Origin: Candidatus Latescibacterota bacterium
Lineage (GTDB): Bacteria; Latescibacterota; UBA2968; UBA8231
Assembly: GCA_022827165.1 (NCBI GenBank)
Contig: JAJDTN010000133.1
Span: 1 to 14,813, forward strand
Length of the DNA stretch: 14,813 nt
Direction of reading: 5' to 3'
Shown here: positions 7,481 to 13,572 of the stretch, piece after piece
How positions within the stretch are numbered: the stretch's first letter is position 1
Layout of the letters: each line of letters begins with the position of its first letter
Translations under genes and position numbers: made by a program
The notes under the pieces: model-generated
What the model was told of the DNA's origin: nothing
The model's input: only the letters and a program-made list of their open reading frames with translations
Databases searched by the model: none

Positions 7481-7693
7481 CTATGCCAGCATCAGACGTT
7501 CGCCCTTGGGTTCCGGAATTGGGTCGCCGAACTCCCTTGCGGTATCGATCCAAAGACCTATGGCTTCATTGACATGCCTGAGAGCAGCTTCTTGCGTGTC
7601 GCCGTGGGCCATGCATCCGGATAGCTCCGGCACTTCAGCCACGAAAGCGCTGTCGGCGTCGCTCCAGTAGAGAATGATCTCGTATTTGTACAT
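7481..7693 (-). CDS. hicB: HicB-family antitoxin
   Basis: 70 residues forming a single partial-RNase-H-like HicB fold: MYKYEIILYWSDADSAFVAEVPELSGCMAHGDTQEAALRHV shows the characteristic strand pattern and the 'PELSGC..HGDT.EEAL' motif (22-37). The following helix, NEAIGLWIDTARE, completes the domain. No separate DNA-binding domain follows, as in the short HicB class. Antitoxins of this type bind and neutralise HicA. The ATG shares one base with the hicA stop (TGATG), so the two are translationally coupled with the toxin first. The gene ends 24 bp from repeat copy C. Confidence 0.9.
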   Translation of the reverse strand: MYKYEIILYWSDADSAFVAEVPELSGCMAHGDTQEAALRHVNEAIGLWIDTAREFGDPIPEPKGERLMLA

Positions 7694-7947
7694 CAGTCCG
7701 GTTCCTCCAGTGTGTATCTCAGTATCACTCGGCGGACCTGTCGCACCTGATAGGGTTTCGCGTGGCTGCCATCACGTTGCAGATTCAGCCTTTCAGCGAT
7801 TCCTTCCATCCGGAATATGTGATGGCTTCCTCGCACCCGCTCGGAGAACCCCAGCCTACGGAGGAGCGAGCGCAAGTCGTCGAAGCGGATATTCGCATCC
7901 GAGCGACCGTCGACAATCTGCTGTCGAAGTTGCCTAGGCCGATTCAG
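7693..7947 (-). CDS. hicA: HicA-family toxin (mRNA interferase), non-ATG start
   Basis: About 84 residues. SDANIRFDDLRSLLRRLGF (16-34) and RVRGSHHIFRMEG (37-49) match the HicA double-stranded-RNA-binding-like fold. H42/H43 in GSHHIF include the catalytic histidine of this mRNA-cleaving family. NLQRDGSHAKPYQVRQVRRVI is also typical. The frame contains no ATG, GTG or TTG near the expected N-terminus. The codon where relatives have ATG before Asn appears to be CTG (7947-7945, LNRPRQ...), with a GGGG run about 10 nt upstream. The start could therefore be CTG or another weak codon (ATT at residue 11), or the 5' end may be damaged. The open frame extends far upstream but that part resembles no HicA. 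The body of the protein is intact. It forms a module with hicB. Confidence 0.82.
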   Translation of the reverse strand: MNRPRQLRQQIVDGRSDANIRFDDLRSLLRRLGFSERVRGSHHIFRMEGIAERLNLQRDGSHAKPYQVRQVRRVILRYTLEEPD

Positions 7948-8277
7948 GAAAAAACCCCGATCAACGCGTCCTGCCGCACAACATCGGCGGCCTGTGGAAT
8001 GGATTGGCGGGCATCCCCACCCCCGACTTGCAGAGTAGAACGGCCAAGGATCTTTCGCAACCCTCTTCTCTATGGGACACGTCGGAAGGCGCTGCGACCG
8101 CCAGGAGGGAGGTCGGTTCCCGCCTTGAAGAGCATGGCCCCTGTGCTCGGCCGGCGTGGTCATCTCGCCTGGAGCTGGTCCGGGGGGCCGACGAGTTGAC
8201 CCCGCGCCCCGGAGGCTCGGCCTGCGCCACCGGCACCGCCCTTGGGGGAAGCACCCAGGTTGTCGTAGCCTGACGCC
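7948..8277. other. Spacer between hicA and the lyase-like gene, with repeat fragment D
   Basis: Divergent gene starts flank this 330-bp stretch, so promoters for hicAB (leftward) and the lyase-like gene (rightward) should lie here, though no clear -35/-10 pair was recognised. Positions 8195-8257 match the middle of repeat copies B and C (GTTGACCCCG..., GGCTCGGCCTGCGCC, CACCGCCC..TGGGGG..). This fragment is in the same orientation but lacks both ends. No credible gene is present. Confidence 0.5.
8195..8257 (+). repeat. Intergenic repeat family, fragment D (middle part)
   Basis: About 63 bp aligned with the middle of copy B around 5681-5755. Shared blocks are GTTGACCCCG, GGCTCGGCCTGCGCC and CACCGCCC followed by TGGGGG and CACCCA. 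It is diverged and truncated at both ends. Confidence 0.5.
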
Positions 8278-10662
8278 ATGAAGGAACACCGACATCCGCA
8301 CCCGCACAGGGATCCGCGGCAACCGAGGGCGGACGCCAGGCCGGGGACGAATCCCCCTGTCTTCGCCTGGCTTCCCGTGGTTTCGGTGTCGGGGTTTCGG
8401 CTGCAGGTGGCCCGGGACCCGGGCTTCGAGGACATCTGCCTGGAGCAGCCACATCTGGAGGATCCCCTGTTTCTGCCCGAGACCGCCTTCGCGCCGGGGA
8501 GGTACTTCTGGCGATGGTCCGCGGGGGATGGCGCGATGTCGGAGGTCTTCGCCTTTGAGATCGCACCGGAGGCGGCGGTCGTGGAGGTGCCGCCGGCAGG
8601 GGAGTGGCTGAAGCGGTTCCCGGCGCAGCATCCGCGGATCTACGTCCGGCCGGAGGAGGTGCCGGCTCTCCGTGCGGCGTCCCTCGGCGAACGCGCTTCA
8701 GCGTGGCAGGGGCTGCGGGAGCAGGCCGAGGCGGTCCTGGCGGAGCCGCATGAGATCGAGGAGCCGCCCTTTCTCCCGGACCGCCGGGAGAGCTATCGGG
8801 CGTTCTTCGAGGTCTGGTCGCCGGTGATGTGGAACTCCCGGCGCTTCGTCAAGGGCGCGGAGACCCTGGCGCTGGCATACCTCGTGGGCGGGGAGGATCG
8901 ATTCGCCCGCGCCGCCTGCCAGCGCATGGCATCCATCTCCCGTTGGGATCCGGAGGGGTCCAGCCACCTCGCCCACAATGACGAAGCCCACATGTCGGTG
9001 ATCTGGCACGGCTCGATCGCGTGCGACTGGGTGTGGGACCGGTTCACCGACGAGGAACGCGAGGCGGTTCTCGCGCAGTTCCGTCGGCGCGGGCAGATCA
9101 CCTTCGATCACATGCACAACCGGGGATCGTACGGGGTCACCCGCTTCGACTCGCACGCCGGCCGCGAGATTGTCTTCCTGGCCCTCATTGCCCTGGTCTT
9201 TCACGACCACATTCCCGAAGCGGAGACATGGCTGGAGTGGTTGCGGCCGGTGCTGTGCGGCATCTGGCCGATCTGGGCCGGCGACGACGGCGCCTGGGCC
9301 GAAGGGCCCTCCTATGGACTGGCGTACGTGACGATCATGACGATGTTCGCCACGGCGCTGAAACGGGGTGCCGGTGTGGATCTCTACAGGAGACCGTTCT
9401 GGAAGAACCACGCCCGGTGGCGCCGGTACTGCCTGCCGCCGTACGCGGAGTGGATGGGATTCGGCGACCACACGGAGCGCTGGGCCAACTCGTGGCGGTC
9501 GAATGCCGACCTGGTGGACCTGATTGGACGAGAGACGGAGACCGGCGAATTCGCGCCGTACGTGGAGGCTCTTCGCGCCGAGGCGCAGCACCTGCACACG
9601 CCGCCGAAGCGGCAGACCTCGGGCGTCCTGTCGCAGTTGTTCCTGGCCCCCGCCGCGAAGACGCAGGTGGGTGAGATCCCGCCGCGGCTCCGGGCGCGGA
9701 TCCCTCTGACGCACCCGCCAGAAGGGACCGCGCATGTCATGCTCCAAGTCTTCCCGTACGCGGGATGGGCCGCGGTCCGCACGGACCTGGACGATCCGGC
9801 ACGGGATGTAGCGATGATCTTTCGCTCCTCTCCACTCGGCGCCATCAGCCATTCCCACGCCAACAACAACGACTTCATACTCCACGCCGGGGGCAAGGTG
9901 CTGGCCATGCCCAGCGGCTACTACGACGGGTACGGCTCGGACCACCACACCCACTGGGTGTGGCACACCAGGTCCCACAACTGCGCAACCCTCTCCGACG
10001 CCTCGCAGATCATGCGATCTCACGATTCCACGGGGAAGATCGAGAACGCCTTCGAGGACCAACGGCTCATCTACTTTCGGGGCAACGCCGACGCCAGCTA
10101 CAGCGACCGAGCGCAGCGATGCCGGCGGCACGCCTTCTTCCTGAAGGCGCAGAGCTGCTTCGTGATGATCGACGAGTTTGCCGCGGCTTCGGGCATCGAC
10201 TCGGCGTTGCAGTGGAACATCCACTCCTGGAACCGCTTTGCCGTCGACGAGGGGGCACGGACCTTCCTGCTGGAGCGTGAGGGCAGTTCCCTCGAAGGGC
10301 ACTTCATGTATCACAACAACGCCTTCTTCTCCCTGAGCGAGGGATGGGACCCCCCGCCGATGCGCGCAGGCAAGGATGACTCGCAGTGGCACCCGCAGTA
10401 TCACCTGCGTTTCACGCCCTCCGGCTTGGTGAACCGCCGCAACCTGGGGGTGGTGTTGTGCCCGGGACACGGGTCGCTGGACCGGGCTGAAGTGCGGACC
10501 GAGCGGTCGGGGGACACGGAGGTAGCGCACATCGGGGATGATCTTGTGCTTGTGGGCGGTCGGGATGGCGTGGCGTACGGCAACCATCGCTCGGACGGAC
10601 TGGCGCTGCTGGTCGTGCAGGGCCGGGGGTATGAGCTTGGGGATACGGGCGTGGTTTCATGA
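8278..10662 (+). CDS. Heparinase II/III-like polysaccharide lyase family protein
   Basis: 794 residues. Residues 25-95 look like a fibronectin-like domain (PVFAWLPVVSVSGFRLQV, GRYFWRW). Residues 110-440 form an alpha-toroid like the DUF4962/heparinase II N-terminal domain. The C-terminal beta-sandwich from about 485 has the heparinase II/III pattern (SHSHANNNDFILHAGGK at 524-540). Candidate catalytic residues by family analogy are H293 (DSHAG), Y346 (AEGPSYG), H525/H527 and H567 (RSHNCATLSD). Such enzymes cleave uronic-acid-containing polysaccharides by beta-elimination. I see no signal peptide: the N-terminus is His/Arg/Pro-rich, so it may act on imported oligosaccharides inside the cell. 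The ATG at 8278 has no clear Shine-Dalgarno sequence. The stop overlaps the start of an ankyrin-repeat gene. Heparinase-like assignment is good; true lyase activity and substrate are unproven. Confidence 0.85.
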   Translation: MKEHRHPHPHRDPRQPRADARPGTNPPVFAWLPVVSVSGFRLQVARDPGFEDICLEQPHLEDPLFLPETAFAPGRYFWRWSAGDGAMSEVFAFEIAPEAAVVEVPPAGEWLKRFPAQHPRIYVRPEEVPALRAASLGERASAWQGLREQAEAVLAEPHEIEEPPFLPDRRESYRAFFEVWSPVMWNSRRFVKGAETLALAYLVGGEDRFARAACQRMASISRWDPEGSSHLAHNDEAHMSVIWHGSIACDWVWDRFTDEEREAVLAQFRRRGQITFDHMHNRGSYGVTRFDSHAGREIVFLALIALVFHDHIPEAETWLEWLRPVLCGIWPIWAGDDGAWAEGPSYGLAYVTIMTMFATALKRGAGVDLYRRPFWKNHARWRRYCLPPYAEWMGFGDHTERWANSWRSNADLVDLIGRETETGEFAPYVEALRAEAQHLHTPPKRQTSGVLSQLFLAPAAKTQVGEIPPRLRARIPLTHPPEGTAHVMLQVFPYAGWAAVRTDLDDPARDVAMIFRSSPLGAISHSHANNNDFILHAGGKVLAMPSGYYDGYGSDHHTHWVWHTRSHNCATLSDASQIMRSHDSTGKIENAFEDQRLIYFRGNADASYSDRAQRCRRHAFFLKAQSCFVMIDEFAAASGIDSALQWNIHSWNRFAVDEGARTFLLEREGSSLEGHFMYHNNAFFSLSEGWDPPPMRAGKDDSQWHPQYHLRFTPSGLVNRRNLGVVLCPGHGSLDRAEVRTERSGDTEVAHIGDDLVLVGGRDGVAYGNHRSDGLALLVVQGRGYELGDTGVVS

Positions 10663-11321
10663 GCGGCGACGACCACGGATGGGGCGATGAAGTCAAGCCG
10701 CGTTCAGGTCACAGCGGCCGCACCGGTATCGACAAGATCCTGAAAGAGGCCCGGCGCGGAGATCTGAGGTCCGTGAAGCGGCACCTGAGCCAGGACCCGT
10801 CGCTGCTGCTGGCCAAGAGCGGGGGACACAACCGGACGTTCCTGTGGGAAGCGACACGCGGCAATCGGGTCGAGGTCGTGCGGTTCCTGTTGCGGGCGGG
10901 AGCCGATCCCAATGTGCCGGGGCGGACACGGGCGGAGATCCCGGTGCTCCTGAAGCCCTACTGTATCGCGCGCCGCTATCGCCGCCCGCACCTCGCGCGG
11001 ATGCTGGAAAGGGCAGGCTCCGTAATGGACATCTACTCGGCCTGCTATCTGGGTGACACGGACCGCGTGCGACACTGCCTCAAGGCCGAGCCCGGCCTGT
11101 TGACCAGGGAACAGGAAGACGACTCGGTCTGGCGTGTGACGCCCCTGCACTATGCCGTGGCCGGAGGCCACGAGCAGCTCGCGCGGTGGCTGATCGGGGA
11201 AGGCGCACGGGTGAAGCCCTATACCCGGCTGTTGTTCGGCGCGGCCGAGCGGACGAAACACGCGGAGCTGATTCCCGTGCTGGTCGAGGGGGGTGCGGAC
11301 CTGGATCTGGTCAGGAGCTGA
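10659..11321 (+). CDS. Ankyrin-repeat protein coupled to the lyase-like gene
   Basis: 220 residues with about five ankyrin repeats. The clearest are RTFLWEATRGNRVEVVRFLL plus RAGADPNV (59-86), VTPLHYAVAGGHEQLARWLI plus GEGARV (160-185) and a C-terminal AELIPVLVEGGADLD (202-216). The segment 124-137 (DIYSACYLGDTDRV) is a variant repeat also recognisable in the second ankyrin protein of this window. The first 25 residues are polar with no signal peptide, so a cytoplasmic protein is expected. The ATG overlaps the upstream stop as ATGA, meaning ribosomes finishing the lyase-like gene can re-initiate here. Ankyrin repeats bind other proteins; a partner is not evident, although the coupling makes the lyase-like protein a candidate. 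A terminator hairpin follows at 11364. Confidence 0.88.
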   Translation: MSGDDHGWGDEVKPRSGHSGRTGIDKILKEARRGDLRSVKRHLSQDPSLLLAKSGGHNRTFLWEATRGNRVEVVRFLLRAGADPNVPGRTRAEIPVLLKPYCIARRYRRPHLARMLERAGSVMDIYSACYLGDTDRVRHCLKAEPGLLTREQEDDSVWRVTPLHYAVAGGHEQLARWLIGEGARVKPYTRLLFGAAERTKHAELIPVLVEGGADLDLVRS

Positions 11322-11330
11322 GGTGAGGTC

Positions 11331-11360
11331 TGATCCGGCGCCACTCGACTTGGCAGGCGC
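11331..11360 (+). repeat. Intergenic repeat family, fragment E (3' end only)
   Basis: TGATCCGGCGCCACTCGACT matches the 3' end of copies B and F (ACTCCGGCGCCACTCGATTC). It lies between convergent genes and in the same orientation as all other copies. Confidence 0.55.
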
Positions 11361-11363
11361 TGG

Positions 11364-11388
11364 CCAGGCCGCGGCGGCGGCCTGGTTT
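11364..11388 (+). terminator. Hairpin terminator between convergent genes
   Basis: Perfect 9-bp GC-rich stem CCAGGCCGC (11364-11372) and GCGGCCTGG (11377-11385) with loop GGCG, followed by TTT on the plus strand. It sits 43 nt after the ankyrin stop and just beyond the higA stop on the other strand. It probably ends plus-strand transcription; the symmetrical stem could also slow the opposite transcript. Confidence 0.65.
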
Positions 11389-11390
11389 CC

Positions 11391-11684
11391 TCAGGCTACC
11401 TGCGGCTCGTAGCGCCTGACCTGGATGTTCTCTTCGGTCCGGCGGGCCTGCACCAGATCGTAGGCGATCTGTCGCCGCAGCCAGAACTCCGCGTTGGACC
11501 AGCCCGCCTTTTCCAGTCGGATGGCCATCTCCGGCGAAATGGCCGCATGGCCGTTCAGCACACGGGAGAGGGTGTGACGGGCCACGCCCAACACCTTCGC
11601 CGCTTCGGTGACGTTCAGGCCGAGAGGGTCCAGACAGTTTTGCCGGATGCTGCGGCCCGGATGGGGTGGATTCTTCATTGCCAT
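11391..11684 (-). CDS. higA: HigA-family antitoxin (XRE helix-turn-helix)
   Basis: 97 residues. The opening [20 protein letters not shown] is typical of HigA, so the true start may be the ATG at 11678 rather than 11684. The helix-turn-helix is at 23-46 ([23 protein letters not shown]). It is followed by the family signature [21 protein letters not shown] (49-69) and [11 protein letters not shown]. HigA binds its own promoter and neutralises the ribosome-dependent mRNA interferase HigB, normally encoded just upstream. Here only a HigB C-terminal stub remains, so this is an antitoxin without its toxin. The protein itself looks intact. Confidence 0.9.
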   Translation of the reverse strand: MAMKNPPHPGRSIRQNCLDPLGLNVTEAAKVLGVARHTLSRVLNGHAAISPEMAIRLEKAGWSNAEFWLRRQIAYDLVQARRTEENIQVRRYEPQVA

Positions 11685-11731
11685 GGGTCGATCAGGTCCA
11701 CGTCGTACGCGTCACTGCGCGGCGCAGTAGT
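11675..11731 (-). pseudogene. higB: Remnant of the HigB toxin C-terminus
   Basis: The minus-strand frame that ends in TGA overlapping the higA start reads [13 protein letters not shown], which resembles the conserved end of HigB (RelE-like) toxins, typically '..AYDVEIVDYH'. The overlap of stop and antitoxin start is also normal for higBA operons. Upstream the frame runs directly into the 3' end of the DAO-family gene, and no further HigB sequence is visible. Some 70-80 residues of toxin are therefore missing. Short similarity, but position, strand and frame all agree. Confidence 0.5.
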
Positions 11732-11745
11732 GGCGTCGACCGTGG

Positions 11746-12858
11746 TCACAGGAACCGTCCCACCGAGAATGGGGAGAGGTCGAACCCCGGCTCTTCGCCC
11801 AAGGCGGCATCGGCGACGACGCGGCCGCTGAAGGGACCGAGCTGCAATCCGCTCGCCCCGTGACCGGTGTTGAGGTAGAGGCCCTGCCAGCCCGGGACCG
11901 CCCCCATGACCGGCAGGCCGTCGGCCGACAGGGGGCGCAGGCCGACGCGGGTCTCGCGGATGGAGGCGCCGGCGAGGCCGGGGGCGACGCGCAGGGCTTC
12001 CGACAGGACCTCGACGATCCCGGCGGCGGTCACTCTCGGCTCGAAGCCGGAGCCGGTCTCGCGGGTGGCGCCGACGGCTACGCGGCTGTCCGTCCAGGGG
12101 ACCATGTAGTGATCGCGGAAGGCGCTGACGATCGGCCACGTGGAGGTGTCGGTCCCGCCGAGGTCGAGGTGGATGATCTGGCCGCGCTGGGGGGCCACCG
12201 GAATGTCGAGGCCGAGCTGGTCCGAGAAACGCCGGGACCAGGCGCCGCCGGCGATGACCACGGTCCCCGCGGATATCCGGTCGCCGCCGCTGAGGACGCC
12301 GGCGATCCTCCTTCCTTCCAGTATGAGGCTGTCGGCCGCTGCCGTCCGGCGTTCGAGGCCGCGGCGCTCCGCGGCCTCGAGCAGGGCGCGGGCCAGGAGA
12401 CGACCGTCGATGCGGGCGGCGTCCGGGTTGTGCAGCGCCCGGGCGGATTCGGCGAGGGGCGGGAACATCTCCCGCGCTTCCGCGGCCTCGACGCGGCGCA
12501 CGGCTGACCCCCGCCCAGGTCGCGAGAGGATCCGTTGCGAGGCGGCCTCGAAGGGCGCGAACTCGTCGTCGGAGACCGCCGCCAGCAGCAGCCCGCAGCG
12601 GGCGAAGCCGGTCTCCGCTCCCTCCGCCTCGAGCGCGGGGACCAGCGTCGAGAGATGCTGGTACGCGGCCTGGCTGAAGCGGTACCAGACGTCGGAGTCG
12701 CCGCGGTAGGTCGCCGGGGAGACGATCCCGGCCCCGGCCGCGGTGGCGCGCCCCTCGTCGCTGCGGTCGAGGAGGAGCACCCGGGCCTCGGCACGGATCA
12801 GGTGATAGGCGGTGGCGGCGCCGAGGACGCCGCCCCCGATGACAATGACGTCGTTCAT
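11746..12858 (-). CDS. FAD-dependent oxidoreductase, DAO (glycine/D-amino acid oxidase) family
   Basis: 370 residues from the ATG at 12858, chosen because the dinucleotide-binding motif VIVIGGGVLGAATAYHL (4-20) then falls at the N-terminus as usual. An upstream in-frame ATG at 12930 would add 24 Pro/Gly-rich residues and run into a strong hairpin. The second strand VLLLDRSDEG ends in Asp where Glu often binds the ribose. The C-terminal FAD-contact block GLRPLSADGLPVMGAVP with NTGHGASGLQLGPFSG is typical of ThiO/sarcosine oxidase-like members. These enzymes oxidise amino acids or amines to imines with release of hydrogen peroxide, or act as dehydrogenases; the substrate is not predictable here. 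No Shine-Dalgarno is obvious. The gene's 3' end abuts the higB stub. Soluble and cytoplasmic. Confidence 0.88.
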   Translation of the reverse strand: MNDVIVIGGGVLGAATAYHLIRAEARVLLLDRSDEGRATAAGAGIVSPATYRGDSDVWYRFSQAAYQHLSTLVPALEAEGAETGFARCGLLLAAVSDDEFAPFEAASQRILSRPGRGSAVRRVEAAEAREMFPPLAESARALHNPDAARIDGRLLARALLEAAERRGLERRTAAADSLILEGRRIAGVLSGGDRISAGTVVIAGGAWSRRFSDQLGLDIPVAPQRGQIIHLDLGGTDTSTWPIVSAFRDHYMVPWTDSRVAVGATRETGSGFEPRVTAAGIVEVLSEALRVAPGLAGASIRETRVGLRPLSADGLPVMGAVPGWQGLYLNTGHGASGLQLGPFSGRVVADAALGEEPGFDLSPFSVGRFL

Positions 12859-12897
12859 GGCAGTCGGAGGGACATGGAAGATAGGTGTGGGAGGACC

Positions 12898-12928
12898 GGC
12901 CGGCCCGCCGGTGCGGGCGGGGTCGGCC
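12898..12928. other. Strong GC-rich hairpin in the divergent spacer
   Basis: GGCCG-G-CCCGCC (12898-12909) pairs with GGCGGG-GT-CGGCC (12916-12928) around a 6-base loop, with a small internal mismatch. It lies in the leader of the DAO-family gene, about 40 nt before its ATG, without a T-run. It may affect expression of that gene or end stray plus-strand transcription before 13031; no specific riboswitch class was recognised. Confidence 0.3.
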
Positions 12929-13030
12929 ATGTCAAGCGTGGTCAGCCAGGTCGCTCACTGCGGCTTGAGGCGGTCTGCCCCCAAGGGTAGCTTGTCTCCA
13001 TGCCATCCATGAGAACGGAGACGGCAGGAG

Positions 13031-13390
13031 ATGAAGAGCACGATTTGGCTCAGCTACGATCTGGGAGTCAACGGCGACTACGAGGGGCTGTATTCCTGGC
13101 TCGATACTCACGGTGCCAAGGAGTGTGGCTCCAGCGTGGCCTTTATGAAGTACGCACACGAGGGCGATCTGGCAGCGGCCTTGATAGACGACATGCAGGC
13201 CGCGGTCTCCCTGGACAGGCGCTCCCGGGTATACCTCATCCACAATCGCAAGGGGCGTTACCTGTTCGGGCGCCGAAAGAGCGCTCCTTGGGAGGGATTC
13301 GGCGACAACGGCGACGACGAAGAAGACGTCGATGACACCACATGCGAGGTCGACCGCGCAGCCTTGTCGATGCCGTGCTCCGCGCAGTGA
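13031..13390 (+). CDS. Small conserved-looking protein of unknown function
   Basis: 119 residues. The first 91 residues read as a compact alpha/beta domain: MKSTIWLSYDLGVNGDYEGL, YSWLDTHGAKECGSSVAF, an acidic helix GDLAAALIDDMQAAVSL, and RVYLIHNRKGRYLFGRRKSAPWEGF. I have an impression of similar uncharacterised short bacterial proteins, all with the 'SYDLGV.GDYEGLY.WLD...A.ECG' opening, but cannot name a family or a function. The tail from residue 92 (GDNGDDEEDVDDTTCE) is strongly acidic. A Shine-Dalgarno-like GGAG lies 10 nt before the ATG. GC content looks lower than in the metabolic genes. The last 49 nt overlap a toxin-like fragment in another frame, so the tail may be abnormal, read into foreign sequence. 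Confidence 0.7.
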   Translation: MKSTIWLSYDLGVNGDYEGLYSWLDTHGAKECGSSVAFMKYAHEGDLAAALIDDMQAAVSLDRRSRVYLIHNRKGRYLFGRRKSAPWEGFGDNGDDEEDVDDTTCEVDRAALSMPCSAQ

Positions 13391-13485
13391 TCGACGACAC
13401 AAATGTTGCACTCGATGCACTTCTCACCCTCAATCGCGCCGACTTCGCGGATGTCTGCCGACAGAACTCGGTTGCAGTGCTCTGA
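13342..13485 (+). pseudogene. DUF5615/PIN-like toxin fragment
   Basis: A 47-residue open frame from ATG at 13342. Its end, DAVLRAVIDD...ALLTLNRADFADVCRQN (roughly 10-42), resembles the C-terminal half of DUF5615 PIN-like proteins, which typically read 'DAEVL..A......LLTLNR.DF..LHRQ'. A seven-residue stretch (TNVALDA) interrupts the alignment and the N-terminal half with the 'DE' catalytic start is missing. It overlaps the preceding gene by 49 nt in another frame. The similarity was judged by eye, so it is weak evidence for a decayed toxin. Confidence 0.35.
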
Positions 13486-13523
13486 GGATCTCCCCGTCCT
13501 CGGCTTCGTCTGCAGTCTGCAAT

Positions 13524-13547
13524 AGCCTCGCCCACAGGGCTCCGGCT
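13524..13547. terminator. Weak hairpin between convergent reading frames
   Basis: AGCC-TC-GCCC, loop ACA, GGGC-TCC-GGCT forms an interrupted 8-bp stem in the short gap between the plus-strand fragment ending at 13485 and the ankyrin gene ending at 13573 on the other strand. No T-run follows, so a terminator role is only suggested by location. Confidence 0.25.
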
Positions 13548-13572
13548 GATGCCAGCACGACAGGGCCGGGCT

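Noticed and set aside
8698..10587. Open frame of 629 codons opposite the lyase-like gene.
   Set aside because: Antisense shadow of a gene with clear heparinase II/III motifs; no recognisable domain.
13325..13485. Minus-strand reading with EKCIECNICVVDHCAEHGI, resembling a 4Fe-4S ferredoxin cysteine cluster.
   Set aside because: There is no start codon or ribosome site in a sensible place and no second cluster, the spacing CxxCxxCxxxxC lacks the usual CP, and it is antisense to the toxin-like reading and to the end of the 13031 gene. Probably chance.
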